This document shows, piece after piece, positions 34,436 through 46,100 of a DNA stretch of 64,000 nt. A model generated the notes under the pieces. That model worked only from the letters and a program-made list of their open reading frames with translations, was not told the DNA's origin and made no database searches. A program made the translations under genes and the position numbers. Within the stretch, counting starts at the first letter, position 1, and the number at the start of each line of letters is the position of its first letter. Source of the stretch: Struthio camelus (lineage: Eukaryota; Chordata; Aves; Struthioniformes; Struthionidae); NCBI RefSeq assembly GCF_040807025.1, contig NC_090946.1, positions 3,824,001-3,888,000 of the forward strand, in the 5' to 3' direction.

Positions 34436-35315
34436 AGCTGGAGAACCTGGGAACCAGGGTCCTGTGCGATTGGAGGCACCTAGGGGATGGGGAGAAATGG
34501 AAGCACCCAGGAGCCAGACAGAGATACCCCAGGAAGTGTGGTCTCTGTAGATGCGGAGAGATGGGGCACCCCGTAACGATGAGGTACCTCGGGGGCCAAG
34601 GAGGACTGGGAAGCCCAGGTGGACGTGGCAGGAAGGGCCGGGGCAGGATAGGGTACCTGGCTGCGGAAAGAGCTGGGGTAGAATTGGGTGCTGGGGGTGC
34701 AGGGTGTCCTGGAGGGGCTGGCGGTCGTGGAGACAGTGCCCCTTGGCCCCTGGCGCAGCTGTCCCTCCGGGGGCGGGAATGGGTGTTGGGCGCCCGGCTC
34801 GGCCACCCGGCAGGGCCCCCCGCACAGCCCCCAGCTGCCCGCCAAGGCTCAGCTGCCCTTGGGCACGGCCGGCCCTGGCATCCCGCTGACGTGGCCTGGG
34901 GCCCACCAGTGACGGCTTGCTAAAGATAGCCCCCCAGCCGGCCGAGCCGGGGTTCGCTCAGCAGCAGGCGCCCGGCGCCCCGCTCGACCCAGCCCCTCGG
35001 CAGCTCTGGGGACGAGGGCTCTGCCTCCCCGCGGGACGCTCGCGCTGGCCGGGGGCAGTGACACCTCCAGCCTTGGCGCGGGGCCCCGCTGGCCAGGCAC
35101 TGGCAGCCGCTGCCAAGCCCCGGTGCTGGGAGCAATTTGGGTGTGCTGAGGAAGCTGCTGGGCTGAGGCCAGGGCTGAGGCTTGACTGACAGCCGAGGTG
35201 GCCTTGGCACTGCGGGGAAGGTGTCAGCTGGTTAGTGCCTGCGCCAGCGCGGGGGCAGCAGGGCCCCTGCCCTGTCCAGCCTTGCGCCTACTCGGGCTCT
35301 CTCTCTCCCCCACAG
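34436..35315. other. TMEM109 5' flank, possibly with its non-coding first exon
   Basis: GC-rich sequence without a recognised coding exon. The acceptor CAG at 35313-35315 just before the first coding exon of TMEM109 implies an upstream leader exon somewhere here, which I cannot place. Confidence 0.5.
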
Positions 35316-35344
35316 AGGTTCCTGGGCTGGACACAAGACCGAAG

Positions 35345-36781
35345 ATGGGGAGCGATCCGGGGCGCTGGCTCCTGCTCTGGGCTGTGCTGGCTCTGATCCT
35401 GGGGGCCACCTTTCTCGGGGTGGCAGCGGGCAGGATGGAGGATGGGCAGGAAGGCTTTCGGAGGCAGGACACCGAAGTCACCGAAGACTTCCTCTCGCGG
35501 CTGGGCCGAGCGGCGAGGGAGACCCTGGAGACCCTGGTGGGCCGCGAGCCCCTGCAGCTGGTGGCGGAGGTGAGGCGCTCTGTCCGGCCGCCAGTGGGGC
35601 AGGGGCAGGGGCAAGCAGGGTGCCCACGTTCCTGCTGGCTCCCGCAAAGCCCTGCAGAGGATGTGGGAGCCTGCATCCCAGAGAGGGATTTGGGGGCCCC
35701 TCTACCTTTCACCCTGGGGGGCAGGGAAACCCAGGGGGCTCAGATCTTCTTATAGGAAGATCTGTTCTGCCTGGACACCAGAGCTGTCACAGCTGTGGTG
35801 GGAGCCGTCCCTTGCCAATCCACCCACTGAGCCATCCGGCCTCAAGCAGCAGGGAAGTGAGCCCTGCTGGTACCTGCTCGTCCCTCCTGGGAGAGGCAGC
35901 AAAGCTTTTTTCCCTTCCCCTGGTGCATTGTCTCTCCCAGCCCACGATGCTGAGCAGCTTTGTCTCTCCCTGTTCCTCACAGAGCCTCTCCGCTGTGCTC
36001 TGGACCGTGTCCTCGGGCATCTCCATGGCTCTGACTACTCTCTGCAAGATCCTGGGAGAAATCCTGACTGTTTTTGGCCTGAACGGTGAGCCAGCGCTGC
36101 CGCTGCGTTCCCTGGGGTCCCCTGACTCCAGCCCTGCCCTGAGTGCAGGCCAGGCAAAGCATGGGAGGGGGAACTGAGGCCCAGAGAGAACAGTCTGTGG
36201 GGCTGCTTTGGTGGAGCCCATGGCCTCCCTTCACTGGTAGAAGTGGAGGCTCCAGGGAACACTGCCCTGGATTTGCTCCCGAGGACAATTAGGTGAGGGA
36301 CAGGGACACCCCTCCCAGCCTCTTGCGGGCAAGGAGAGTCTCGTCCCTTGCCGGGAGGGTCATGGCCAAGCTAGCTCTGATGCTCTTCTTTCCAGGGGAC
36401 CTCCTGGTCCAGACTGTGAGGCTGGGCCCCAGCGAGGTGCAGAAGCTGCTGCTGTGGGGCCTGGCCATGCTGGTGAGCTGCTGGCTGCTGTCACGGCTGC
36501 TGGGGCTGGTGCTGGACCTCCTGGAGTACGCGCTGTGGTGGGTGAAGCTGTGCTGCTTCTTGCGGGCCTTCATCTACATCGTGGCCTCCCAGGAGAACCC
36601 AACGGTGCAGGCGGGGCTGCTGCTGGGGCTCTGGGTGCTCTACGCCCTGCTGGGGCGCCTGGCGGGGGCACGCGGCCCTGGTGCCGAGCTGGAGGCCACC
36701 GTGCGCAGCCTCGAGTGGAAGGTGGAGGAGCTGCGGCGGCGGCAGAAGTGGGGAGGCCCCCGGAACCGGGAGGAGGAGTGA
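35345..36781 (+). CDS. TMEM109: Transmembrane protein 109 (mitsugumin-23)
   Basis: Coding exons are 35345-35569, 35983-36085 and 36396-36781, giving 237 residues (human 243). Residues 1 to about 29 are a cleavable signal peptide (WLLLWAVLALILGATFLGV). A luminal region with DFLSRLGRAARETLETLVG follows, then three further hydrophobic stretches: VLWTVSSGISMALTTLCKIL, LLLWGLAMLVSCWLLSRLLG, and AGLLLGLWVLYALLGRL. The C-terminus is a charged coiled coil (AELEATVRSLEWKVEELRRR) that ends in EEE as in mammals. The family forms voltage-sensitive cation channels in ER and nuclear membranes and affects the response to DNA damage. The first coding exon starts after the acceptor at 35315. Confidence 0.95.
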
Positions 36782-37644
36782 GCCGGCGCCAGCAGACCCC
36801 GGCGCATGGTCTGCTCCTGGTGCGCTGTCTCCAGTGCACCCCGGCAGCCTGGCCCCGGCCCGCTCCCCGTACCGGCACTCCCAGCATGCGTCCCCCCTGC
36901 TGCACCCCTGCACCCCACCTCTGCCCTCCCCACCGGGTCCCCCCACTTGGTGCACCTCCCTTCCTGTTTCCACCACCCGCTCCCCCCCAGTTCTCCCGGT
37001 AGGCATGTTTAAGCCAGCCCAGGAGGAACTCCAGCCCAAGAGCCCTGGGTCCCAGCGAGGGGAACAGGGCGCCTGCTCCATGCAGCACCCACGGCGCTGG
37101 GGACCTGTTCCCTGCACACGCGCTGCAGTGCCTTAGTTCTAGCCAGCGGTGCCTTACACAGCCTGCACCCACGGAGGGAGATGGGGGGCCTTGGCTCTAG
37201 CGACTCCCTTCGCTCCCCATCTCCAAACCCAGCCCCACCAAAGAGGAGAGCAAGGGGAAAGCGTTTTAATCCGTGGTGCGTTTGCCTGGCCTGGCAGCAG
37301 TGCCATGCATCTGCCCATGCCAAGCACAAAGCCGTTGTGTCCATCTGTCCCATGTGCGGGTACGGACGTGGCTAGGCAGGAGGGAGAGGATCCGGCTTAG
37401 CCAGCTGGGAACCTGCTCCGCTCCTCTGAGTGTCTCTCGGAAGGGGGGGTCTCCAGCCACGGACCTCCCTTTGGGGAGAGCAGCAGCGATTTCTCTCCCT
37501 TCCCCAAAAGTGGGGCTTGCGATTGTGCGTGGTGGGTGCCAAACTGCTGCCGTGCACCTTTTCTAGGGGACAGCTGCCAAAACCCTACTTTGTCGGTTCT
37601 TGTTTTTTAAGCTGCTTTTTAAACTGTTTTGATACGTGGTACCA

Positions 37645-37650
37645 AATAAA
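37645..37650 (+). terminator. Poly(A) signal of TMEM109
   Basis: AATAAA lies about 864 bp after the TMEM109 stop codon. No other coding sequence was seen in the 3' UTR. Confidence 0.75.
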
Positions 37651-38539
37651 CACTATTTAATCACCGCCTGGCTGGGCTGGGGAGTTCATTTTCCTGTGCC
37701 AGCAGAGAAGCGGCAAAGAAAAGACTGTGGCCGGCCGCCCTGCGTGGGGAGCGGCGTGGGCATCCTGTGAGGCCGCCCCGGGGCTGGGATGTCACAGGAG
37801 CAGGGCTCTGAGTCGGCGGCTCGAGCCGGGGTGCTGTCCCAGCTGTCCCTCCCGCTGGCTGACTGGTTTTTTTGGGGCAGCGAGCCCTGGCGCTGCCGCG
37901 CAGCGTGGAAAGGGGATTAACATCTCCTAAGTGGCCGGCTCTGTGCTTGCCACCTGGGGCCCCTGGCTGTGCTGTGTCCCAGTCTGGTGGGTCCCTCTGT
38001 GGGGTGGGGGACGCCAGCTGGGCTCTGTCCCCGTTGCGCCAGGCTGTTTCCCCACCACGCACAAAGGGACGGTCTGTTCCTGACCCCAAACCCTTGGAGA
38101 CCTAAGTGGGGCTTCAGTGGCATCCCTGAGACCTGCTCTGCCCCTGGTTGGGGGACGCAGGTCAGGGCAGGCGTGCTGGGTGTGGGTCTTGTGTTTCTGG
38201 GGCAGGCGAAGGGCGCCTGGGGCCCATAACAGGCTGCAACACGCCGGGCCGCGCACATGTCTGTCTCCATCTGTTTGCTGAGGCTGGAGGAGAGGAGGGA
38301 GGTTAGGCGTGCCGGGATCTGTCCCCTTCCCCCTTCCCATCCTCCTCCAGCCTTCCCCACCACCGGCACCTGGCTGGTGCTGGTCTGGCTGGCTGCTTGA
38401 CTCTGTCTGACTCTATCCCCCCAGGCTCGCCCAGTGTCCTCCTAGTCCCTCCCAGTGGCACCAGGATCAGGGTGGAGGGCAAAGAATGGACACTGGTCTG
38501 GATGCTAGCTCCAGCCCTGGTGACGGATGTCTCCAATAT
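37651..38539. other. Spacer between TMEM109 and the minisatellite
   Basis: No coding exon, RNA gene or repeat family was recognised. The sequence becomes more GC-rich towards the array. Confidence 0.5.
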
Positions 38540-41500
38540 GCTCAGCGCTGCCCGTCTCAGGGAGGGGTGCTCAGCGTTGCCCGTCCCCGGAGAGGGGTGT
38601 CCGGTGCTGCCCGTCCCGGGGAGGGGTGCCCGGCGCTGCACATCCCGGGGAGGGGTGTCCGGCGCTGAACATCCCGGGGAGGGGTGCCCGGCGCTGCCCG
38701 TGTCAGGGAGGGGTGCTCGGTGCTGCCCGTCCCCAGGGAGGGGTGCTCGGCTCTGTCCGTCCCTGGGGAGGGGTGCTCGGCGCTGCCTGTTCCAGGGAGG
38801 GGTGCTCGGCGCTGCCCGTCTCAGGGAGGGGTGCTCGGTGCTGCCCGTCCCCGGGGAGGGGTGCTCGGCTCTGTCCGTCCCTGGGGAGGGGTGCTCGGCG
38901 CTGCCTGTTCCAGGGAGGGGTGCTCGGCGCTGCCCGTCCCCGGGGAGGGGTGCTCGGCGCTGCCCGTCTCAGGGAGGGGTGCTCGGCGCTGCCCGTCCCC
39001 GGGGAGGGGTGCTCGGCGCTGCACATCCCGGGGAGGGGTGCTCGGCGCTGCCCGTCTCAGGGAGGGGTGCTCGGCGCTGCCCGTCCCGGGGAGGGGTGCT
39101 CGGCGCTGCCCGTCTCAGGGAGGGGTGCTCGGCGCTGCCTGTTCCAGGGAGGGGTGCTCGGCGCTGCACATCCCGGGGAGGGGTGCTCGGCGCTGCCCGT
39201 CCCCGGGGAGGGGTGTCCGGCGCTGCACATCCCGGGGAGGGGTGCCCGGCGCTGCCCGTCTCAGGGAGGGGTGCTCGGTGCTGCCCGTCCCCGGGGAGGG
39301 GTGCTCGGCTCTGTCCGTCCCTGGGGAGGGGTGCTCGGCGCTGCCTGTTCCAGGGAGGGGTGCTCGGCGCTGCCCGTCCCCGGGGAGGGGTGCTCGGCGC
39401 TGCACATCCCGGGGAGGGGTGCTCGGCGCTGCCCGTCTCAGGGAGGGGTGCTCGGCGCTGCCCGTCCCCGGGGAGGGGTGCTCGGCGCTGCCCGTGTCAG
39501 GGAGGGGTGCCCGGCGCTGCCCGTCTCAGGGAGGGGTGCTCGGTGCTGCCCGTCCCCAGGGAGGGGTGCTCGGCTCTGTCCGTCCCTGGGGAGGGGTGCT
39601 CGGCGCTGCACATCCCGGGGAGGGGTGCTCGGCGCTGCCCGTCTCAGGGAGGGGTGCTCGGCGCTGCCCGTCCCCGGGGAGGGGTGCTCAGCGCTGCACA
39701 TCCCGGGGAGGGGTGCTCGGCGCTGCCCGTCCCCAGGGAGGGGTGTCCGGCGCTGCACATCCCGGGGAGGGGTGCCCGGCGCTGCCCGTCTCAGGGAGGG
39801 GTGCTCGGTGCTGCCCGTCCCCGGGGAGGGGTGCTCGGCTCTGTCCGTCCCTGGGGAGGGGTGCTCGGCGCTGCCTGTTCCAGGGAGGGGTGCTCGGCGC
39901 TGCCCGTCCCCGGGGAGGGGTGCTCGGCGCTGCCCGTCCCGGGGAGGGGTGCTCGGCGCTGCCCGTCTCAGGGAGGGGTGCTCGGCGCTGCCCGTCCCCG
40001 GGGAGGGGTGCTCGGCGCTGCACATCCCGGGGAGGGGTGCTCGGCGCTGCCCGTCCCGGGGAGGGGTGCCCGGCGCTGCCCGTCCCGGGGAGGGGTGCTC
40101 GGCGCTGCCCGTCCCCGGGGAGGGGTGCCCGGCACTGCACATCCCGGGGAGGGGTGTCCGGCGCTGCACATCCCGGGGAGGGGTGCCCGGCGCTGCCCGT
40201 CTCAGGGAGGGGTGCTCGGCGCTGCCCGTCCCGGGGAGGGGTGCTCGGCGCTGCCCGTCCCCAGGGAGGGGTGTCCGGCGCTGCACATCCCGGGGAGGGG
40301 TGTCCGGCGCTGCACATCCCGGGGAGGGGTGCTCGGTGCTGCCCGTCCCCGGGGAGGGGTGCTCGGTGCTGCCCGTCCCCGGGGAGGGGTGCTCGGCGCT
40401 GCCCGTTCCAGGGAGGGGTGCTCGGTGCTGCCCGTCCCCAGGGAGGGGTGCTCGGTGCTGCCCGTCCCCGGGGAGGGGTGCTCGGCGCTGCCCGTCTCAG
40501 GGAGGGGTGCTCGGCTCTGCCCGTCCCCGGGGAGGGGTGCTCGGCGCTGCCCGTCTCAGGGAGGGGTGCTCGGCGCTGCCCGTCCCCGGGGAGGGGTGCT
40601 CAGCGCTGCACATCCCGGGGAGGGGTGCCCGGCGCTGCCCGTCCCGGGGAGGGGTGCCCGGCGCTGCCCGTCCCCGGGGAGGGGTGCCCGGCGCTGCCCG
40701 TGTCAGGGAGGGGTGCTCGGCGCTGCCCGTCCCCGGGGAGGGGTGCTCGGCGCTGCACATCCCGGGGAGGGGTGCTCGGCGCTGCCCGTCTCAGGGAGGG
40801 GTGCTCGGCGCTGCCCGTCCCCAGGGAGGGGTGCTCGGCGCTGCCCGTGTCAGGGAGGGGTGCCCGGCGCTGCCCGTCTCAGGGAGGGGTGCTCGGTGCT
40901 GCCCGTCCCCAGGGAGGGGTGCTCGGCTCTGTCCGTCCCTGGGGAGGGGTGCTCGGCGCTGCACATCCCGGGGAGGGGTGCTCGGCGCTGCCCGTCTCAG
41001 GGAGGGGTGCTCGGCGCTGCCCGTCCCCGGGGAGGGGTGCTCAGCGCTGCACATCCCGGGGAGGGGTGCTCGGCGCTGCCCGTCCCCGGGGAGGGGTGTC
41101 CGGCGCTGCACATCCCGGGGAGGGGTGCCCGGCGCTGCCCGTCCCGGGGAGGGGTGCCCGGCGCTGCCCGTCCCCGGGGAGGGGTGCCCGGCGCTGCCCG
41201 TGTCAGGGAGGGGTGCTCGGCGCTGCCCGTCCCCGGGGAGGGGTGCTCGGCGCTGCACATCCCGGGGAGGGGTGCTCGGCGCTGCCCGTCTCAGGGAGGG
41301 GTGCTCGGTGCTGCCCGTCCCCGGGGAGGGGTGCTCGGCTCTGTCCGTCCCTGGGGAGGGGTGCTCGGCGCTGCCTGTTCCAGGGAGGGGTGCTCGGCGC
41401 TGCCCGTCCCCGGGGAGGGGTGCTCGGCGCTGCCCGTCCCGGGGAGGGGTGCTCGGCGCTGCCCGTCTCAGGGAGGGGTGCTCGGCGCTGCCCGTCCCCG

Positions 41501-42945
41501 GGGAGGGGTGCTCGGCGCTGCACATCCCGGGGAGGGGTATCCGGCGCTGCCCGTCCCGGGGAGGGGTGCTCGGCGCTGCCCGTCCCGGGGAGGGGTGCCC
41601 GGCGCTGCCCGTCCCGGGGAGGGGTGCTCGGCGCTGCCCGTCCCCGGGGAGGGGTGCCCGGCACTGCACATCCCGGGGAGGGGTGTCCGGCGCTGCACAT
41701 CCCGGGGAGGGGTGCCCGGCGCTGCCCGTCTCAGGGAGGGGTGCTCGGTGCTGCCCGTCCCCGGGGAGGGGTGCTCGGCTCTGCCCGTCCCCGGGGAGGG
41801 GTGCTCGGCGCTGCCCGTCTCAGGGAGGGGTGCCCGGGGCTGCCCGTCTCAGGGAGGGGTGCTCGGCGCTGCCCGTCCCGGGGAGGGGTGCCCGGGGCTG
41901 CCCGTCTCAGGGAGGGGTGCTCGGCTCTGCCCGTCCCGGGGAGGGGTGCTCGGCGCTGCCCGTCTCAGGGAGGGGTGCCCGGCGCTGCACATCCCGGGGA
42001 GGGGTGCTCGGCGCTGCCCGTCTCAGGGAGGGGTGCTCGGCGCTGCCCGTCCCCGGGGAGGGGTGCTCGGCGCTGCCCGTGTCAGGGAGGGGTGCCCGGC
42101 GCTGCACATCCCGGGGAGGGGTGTCCGGCGCTGCCCGTCTCAGGGAGGGGTGCCCGGCGCTGCCCGTGTCAGGGAGGGGTGCTCGGCGCTGCCCGTCTCA
42201 GGGAGGGGTGCTCGGCGCTGCCCGTCCCCGGGGAGGGGTGCTCGGCGCTGCCCGTGTCAGGGAGGGGTGCCCGGCGCTGCACATCCCGGGGAGGGGTGTC
42301 CGGCGCTGCCCGTCTCAGGGAGGGGTGCCCGGCGCTGCCCGTGTCAGGGAGGGGTGCTCGGCGCTGCCCGTCTCAGGGAGGGGTGCTCGGCGCTGCCCGT
42401 CCCCGGGGAGGGGTGCTCGGCGCTGCACATCCCGGGGAGGGGTGCCCGGCGCTGCCCGTGTCAGGGAAGGGTGCTCGGTGCTGCCCGTCCCCGGGGAGGG
42501 GTGCTCGGCTCTGTCCGTTCCCTGGGAGGGGTGCCCGGCGCTGCCCGTTCCAGGGAGGGGTGCTCGGTGCTGCCCCTCCCCGGGGAGGGGTGCTCGGCTC
42601 TGTCCGTCCCCGGGGAGGGGTGCTCGGCGCTGCCCGTTCCAGGGAGGGGTGCTCGGCGCTGCCCGTCTCAGGGAGGGGTGCTCGGCGCTGCCCGTCCCCG
42701 GGGAGGGGTGCCCGGCGCTGCCCGTGTCAGGGAGGGGTGCTCGGCGCTGCCCGTCCCCGGGGAGGGGTGCTCGGCGCTGCACATCCCGGGGAGGGGTGCC
42801 CGGCGCTGCCCGTCCCGGGGAGGGGTGCTCGGCGCTGCCCGTCCCCGGGGAGGGGTGCCCGGCACTGCACATCCCGGGGAGGGGTGCTCGCTGCTGCCCG
42901 TCCCCGGGGAGGGGTGTCCGGCGCTGCGCACCGCGGGGAAGGGTG
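38540..42945 (+). repeat. 4.4-kb GC-rich minisatellite of 29/30-bp units, about 150 copies
   Basis: The unit core is GAGGGGTGCTCGGCGCTGCC followed by CGTC and a variable joint: CCCGG or TCAGG (29 bp) or CCCCGG/CCTGG (30 bp). Recurrent variants include ACATCCCGG, TGTTCCAGG and CTCTGTCCGTCC. Variant order shows higher-order copying: the block of TGCTGCCC-, CTCTGTCC- and TGCCTGTT-type units recurs at about 38834, 39270, 39805 and 41306. A block of about 177 bp is doubled at about 42092/42269. The 29/30-bp mix leaves all three plus frames open for over 4 kb, so the very long open frames here are artefacts. The array runs to within about 170 bp of the TMEM132A start codon. Confidence 0.95.
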
Positions 42946-43114
42946 CTCGGCGCGGGGCAGCGGCCACCGGCCGCGGGTGTTTAGGACCCGGCAGCGGAGG
43001 CGGCGCCGGCGCCGGTCCCGCCCCGGCCCCATTGTCTGCGCGGAGGCGGAGGCGGAGGGCCCGGAGCGGCGGCGGCGCCGCTCGCACGGACGCGCCGCGG
43101 AGCCCGCCGCGGCC

Positions 43115-46100
43115 ATGGCCCCGCCACCCGCCCCGGCCCCGGTCCCGGCCCCCGCGGCCCGCCTGGCGCTGCTGGCCGCCGCCCTCCTCGCCGCCGCAGG
43201 TGAGTGCGGGCCGGCACCGGCACCGCCGCCGCTGCCGGCAGCCCCGCGCTCCGCGGCGATGCGGGGGCGGCCGGGCCCCCCGAGGCCACGGGAGCGCCGC
43301 GATCGCGGGGGATCCGCACCCCTGCGCAGAGGAGCCGCCGCGATCCGGGGGGGGGGTCGAGTCCCCCTCTCCCACGCGCACGGGATCCCCCCCGCGATCC
43401 CGGGGGAGATCTGCCCCCTCTCCCACGCGCACGGGATCCCCTGCAGCCCTGGAGGGATCTGTTCTCCCTGCCACTCTATGCAGACGGGAAGAGATCTGTG
43501 AGATCTCAGGGGTCCCCAAGAGATCTCTTCCCCTGTGATCGGGAAGAGATCTGCTCTCCTCCACACCATGCACATGGATTTCCTTGTGATCTGGAGGGGT
43601 TCTGCCCTCCCACCTGTGCACATGGCTTCCCCTGATATCTGGGGGGGATCTACCCTCCCTCCCATACACATGGGATCCCCTGTGACCCAGAGGGGATCTG
43701 CTCTGCTTCTCCCCATGCACACAGGATCTCCTGCGATCCAAAGAGGATCTGTTCTCTCCCTTCAGTGCGCATGGGAATCTCTCTGACTGCACGAGATCTT
43801 TCTGGTGTGCGCAGGAGCCCCCGTGATCTGTGTGGGATCTGCCTCTGTGTGCATGGGAACCTTTGTGATCTGCGTAGGATCTGTTCTCCCCATGCACACA
43901 GGAACTTGTGATCCAGCTTGAATCTGCCCCCCTCCCCCCCCCCCATGCACGCTGGATCCCCTGTGATCTGGCTTGGACCTCCTCCTTCCCTCTGCATGCA
44001 CACAGGATCCTTTGTGATCTGGTGGGGAGCTGCCCCCTCCCACAGACAGGGAACCCGTGATTCAGACCAGGTTTGCCCCCGTACGCAGGGGAAGCCCTTT
44101 GCCTGCAGTCCACGTGGGATCTGCCCTGTGCCCATGGGAATCGCTGGGATCTGGATGGGATCTGCCTGGTACACTCAGGAACCATTGGGATCTGGTTGCC
44201 CTGTGCCTGGACCCGACCCTGTAGGGCCTGGTTCCCTCCATCCCTCTCCCTCCTCTGGGCATGCCAGCGATGGGTGCCAGCAGGTCCCTTCCCTCACCCG
44301 TCCCAGTGGACTGCAACCTGCAGCCTTGCCTTGCGCCTGGTCCTGCCCCAGCCCCAGAAATCGCCAAGCAAGGGCAGGAGCTGCGTGTTTTACATGTGCG
44401 CAGGGCTGCCTAGCGGCTTGGCAGGAAAAACTGGTCCACGCGGGGAAAAAAATGTAGCCTCTTGGTGCCCTCCTATTGCCCCACCTCTGGCGGGGGGGGA
44501 TGTGGCTCTGGGGGGACGTGAGCTGGACGGGGGCAGCTGGGCAAGGAGACCCTGCCAGAAAGAGCTGGGTGCTGCAGGGATGCTTCCTCTGTCCCCGCAG
44601 CAAGCAGCGACTCAGACCCCCCTGACCCGCTCTACCTGCCGGCGGACCTGGAGGTGCTTGACGTGCCCGAGTACTACCGACTGCAGCGGGCGGACCGGGA
44701 CCTGCCGGCGAACACCTCGCTGCGGGCCCGCTCGGAGACCTACCTGCTGCTGCGGCGCGGCGCTGCGGCGCAGCCCCTCGTCCGGGCCACCTACGCGCCC
44801 TTCGGCGCCCACCAGGTAACCGCGACGCCGGGCCGGACCCCGAGGGCGTGGGGTGAGCCGGGACCCCCAGGCAGAACCCCCGCCACGTCCTCGCAGGCAG
44901 CGCCGGCGCAGAGCCCCCACCGGCAGGACGTCGTGGCGGGCTGGTCCATCCGCGCCGTGCCCGTCGAGAGCGCGGCGTCGCCCGCCCAGCCCTTCGCCCG
45001 CGTCCTCTTCCATCTCCAAGGCCCCGACTGGCTGCCGCGGGGGCGGGAGCTGCCCTGCGTCGCCCTCCAGGCGCAGCACCGGGGCCGGACCACCCACGGG
45101 ACCTGCCGCTTGCAGGTGGGTGCCGGGGGGCCGGGAGCCGCCGTCCGGGGCCAGGAGCCGCGGCGGGCGATGCTCAGCCCCGCTCGCCCTTGCAGGCACC
45201 GCTGGGCGTCTGCGTGGTGGAGCTGGAGATCCCCCGGCCCTGGTTCTCCGAGCCCCCCGAGCCGGCGGAGCTCCACTACGGCGCGGTGGGGCCGGGCGAG
45301 TGCGAGGAGGCCGGGGGGCGGCTGGAGGGGCTGCGGCGCGCCGGCCGGCTGGAGCTGCGGGCAGCCGAGCCGGCGCGGCGGCAGGAGGTGCGGCTGGACG
45401 ACAAGGTGCTGCTCCGCGTGCCCGAGGCCGCCCTGCGCCCGGGGCAGCTCTTCACCGCCACCCTCGTCCTGCGGCACAACTTCACCGCCGACCAGCTCAC
45501 GCTGCGGTGAGACCCCGACTGGGTTGGGGGAGGATGGACGGACGGACGGACGCGGGCGCCGCACGTCGCCCCCGGGGTGACGCGCGGCGCTGGCCGGCTG
45601 CGCTCGCAGGGTGAAGGCGAAGAAGGGGCTGCAGGTGGTGGCGGCCCGGCCCGCGGCCCCCGCCGCCTGGGCCGCCCAGCTGGAGCGGGCCCGGGGCGCC
45701 AAGCACTCCACCGCCGTGGTGACCTGCCGCCGCCGCGGCGCCGGGGGCCGCGCGCCCGCCAGGTGGGGCACCGCGCCGGCCACCCCCCCCCACCCCGGGG
45801 CCGGGAGGGGGGTGGGGGATTCACCCGGGCGCCCGCCAATCGGGGAGCGGGAAGAGGAGGGCGTGGCGCCCCGTCCCCTCCAATCAGAATCAGCCCCACG
45901 TGGGAGGGGCTTGGCCAAGAAGCCGGGTCGGGGCCAATCGGAAGGCGCGTCGACGTGCTAGAGCCCTCACGCCAAATCGCCCAGGTTTCGGCCAATCAGA
46001 ATTGAGGGAGGAAGCCAGCAGAGTCACGCCCCCCCCCTCCAATTTACCCAGCCACCAGCCAATCACGTTGCACACCACCAGGCGAGGTGGCGCCCCCTAT

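Noticed and set aside
33569-34906. 445-codon minus-strand Pro/Ser-rich frame
   Set aside because: It runs through the 39-bp minisatellite and CpG-island sequence. The unit length is divisible by three, which keeps the frame open by chance.
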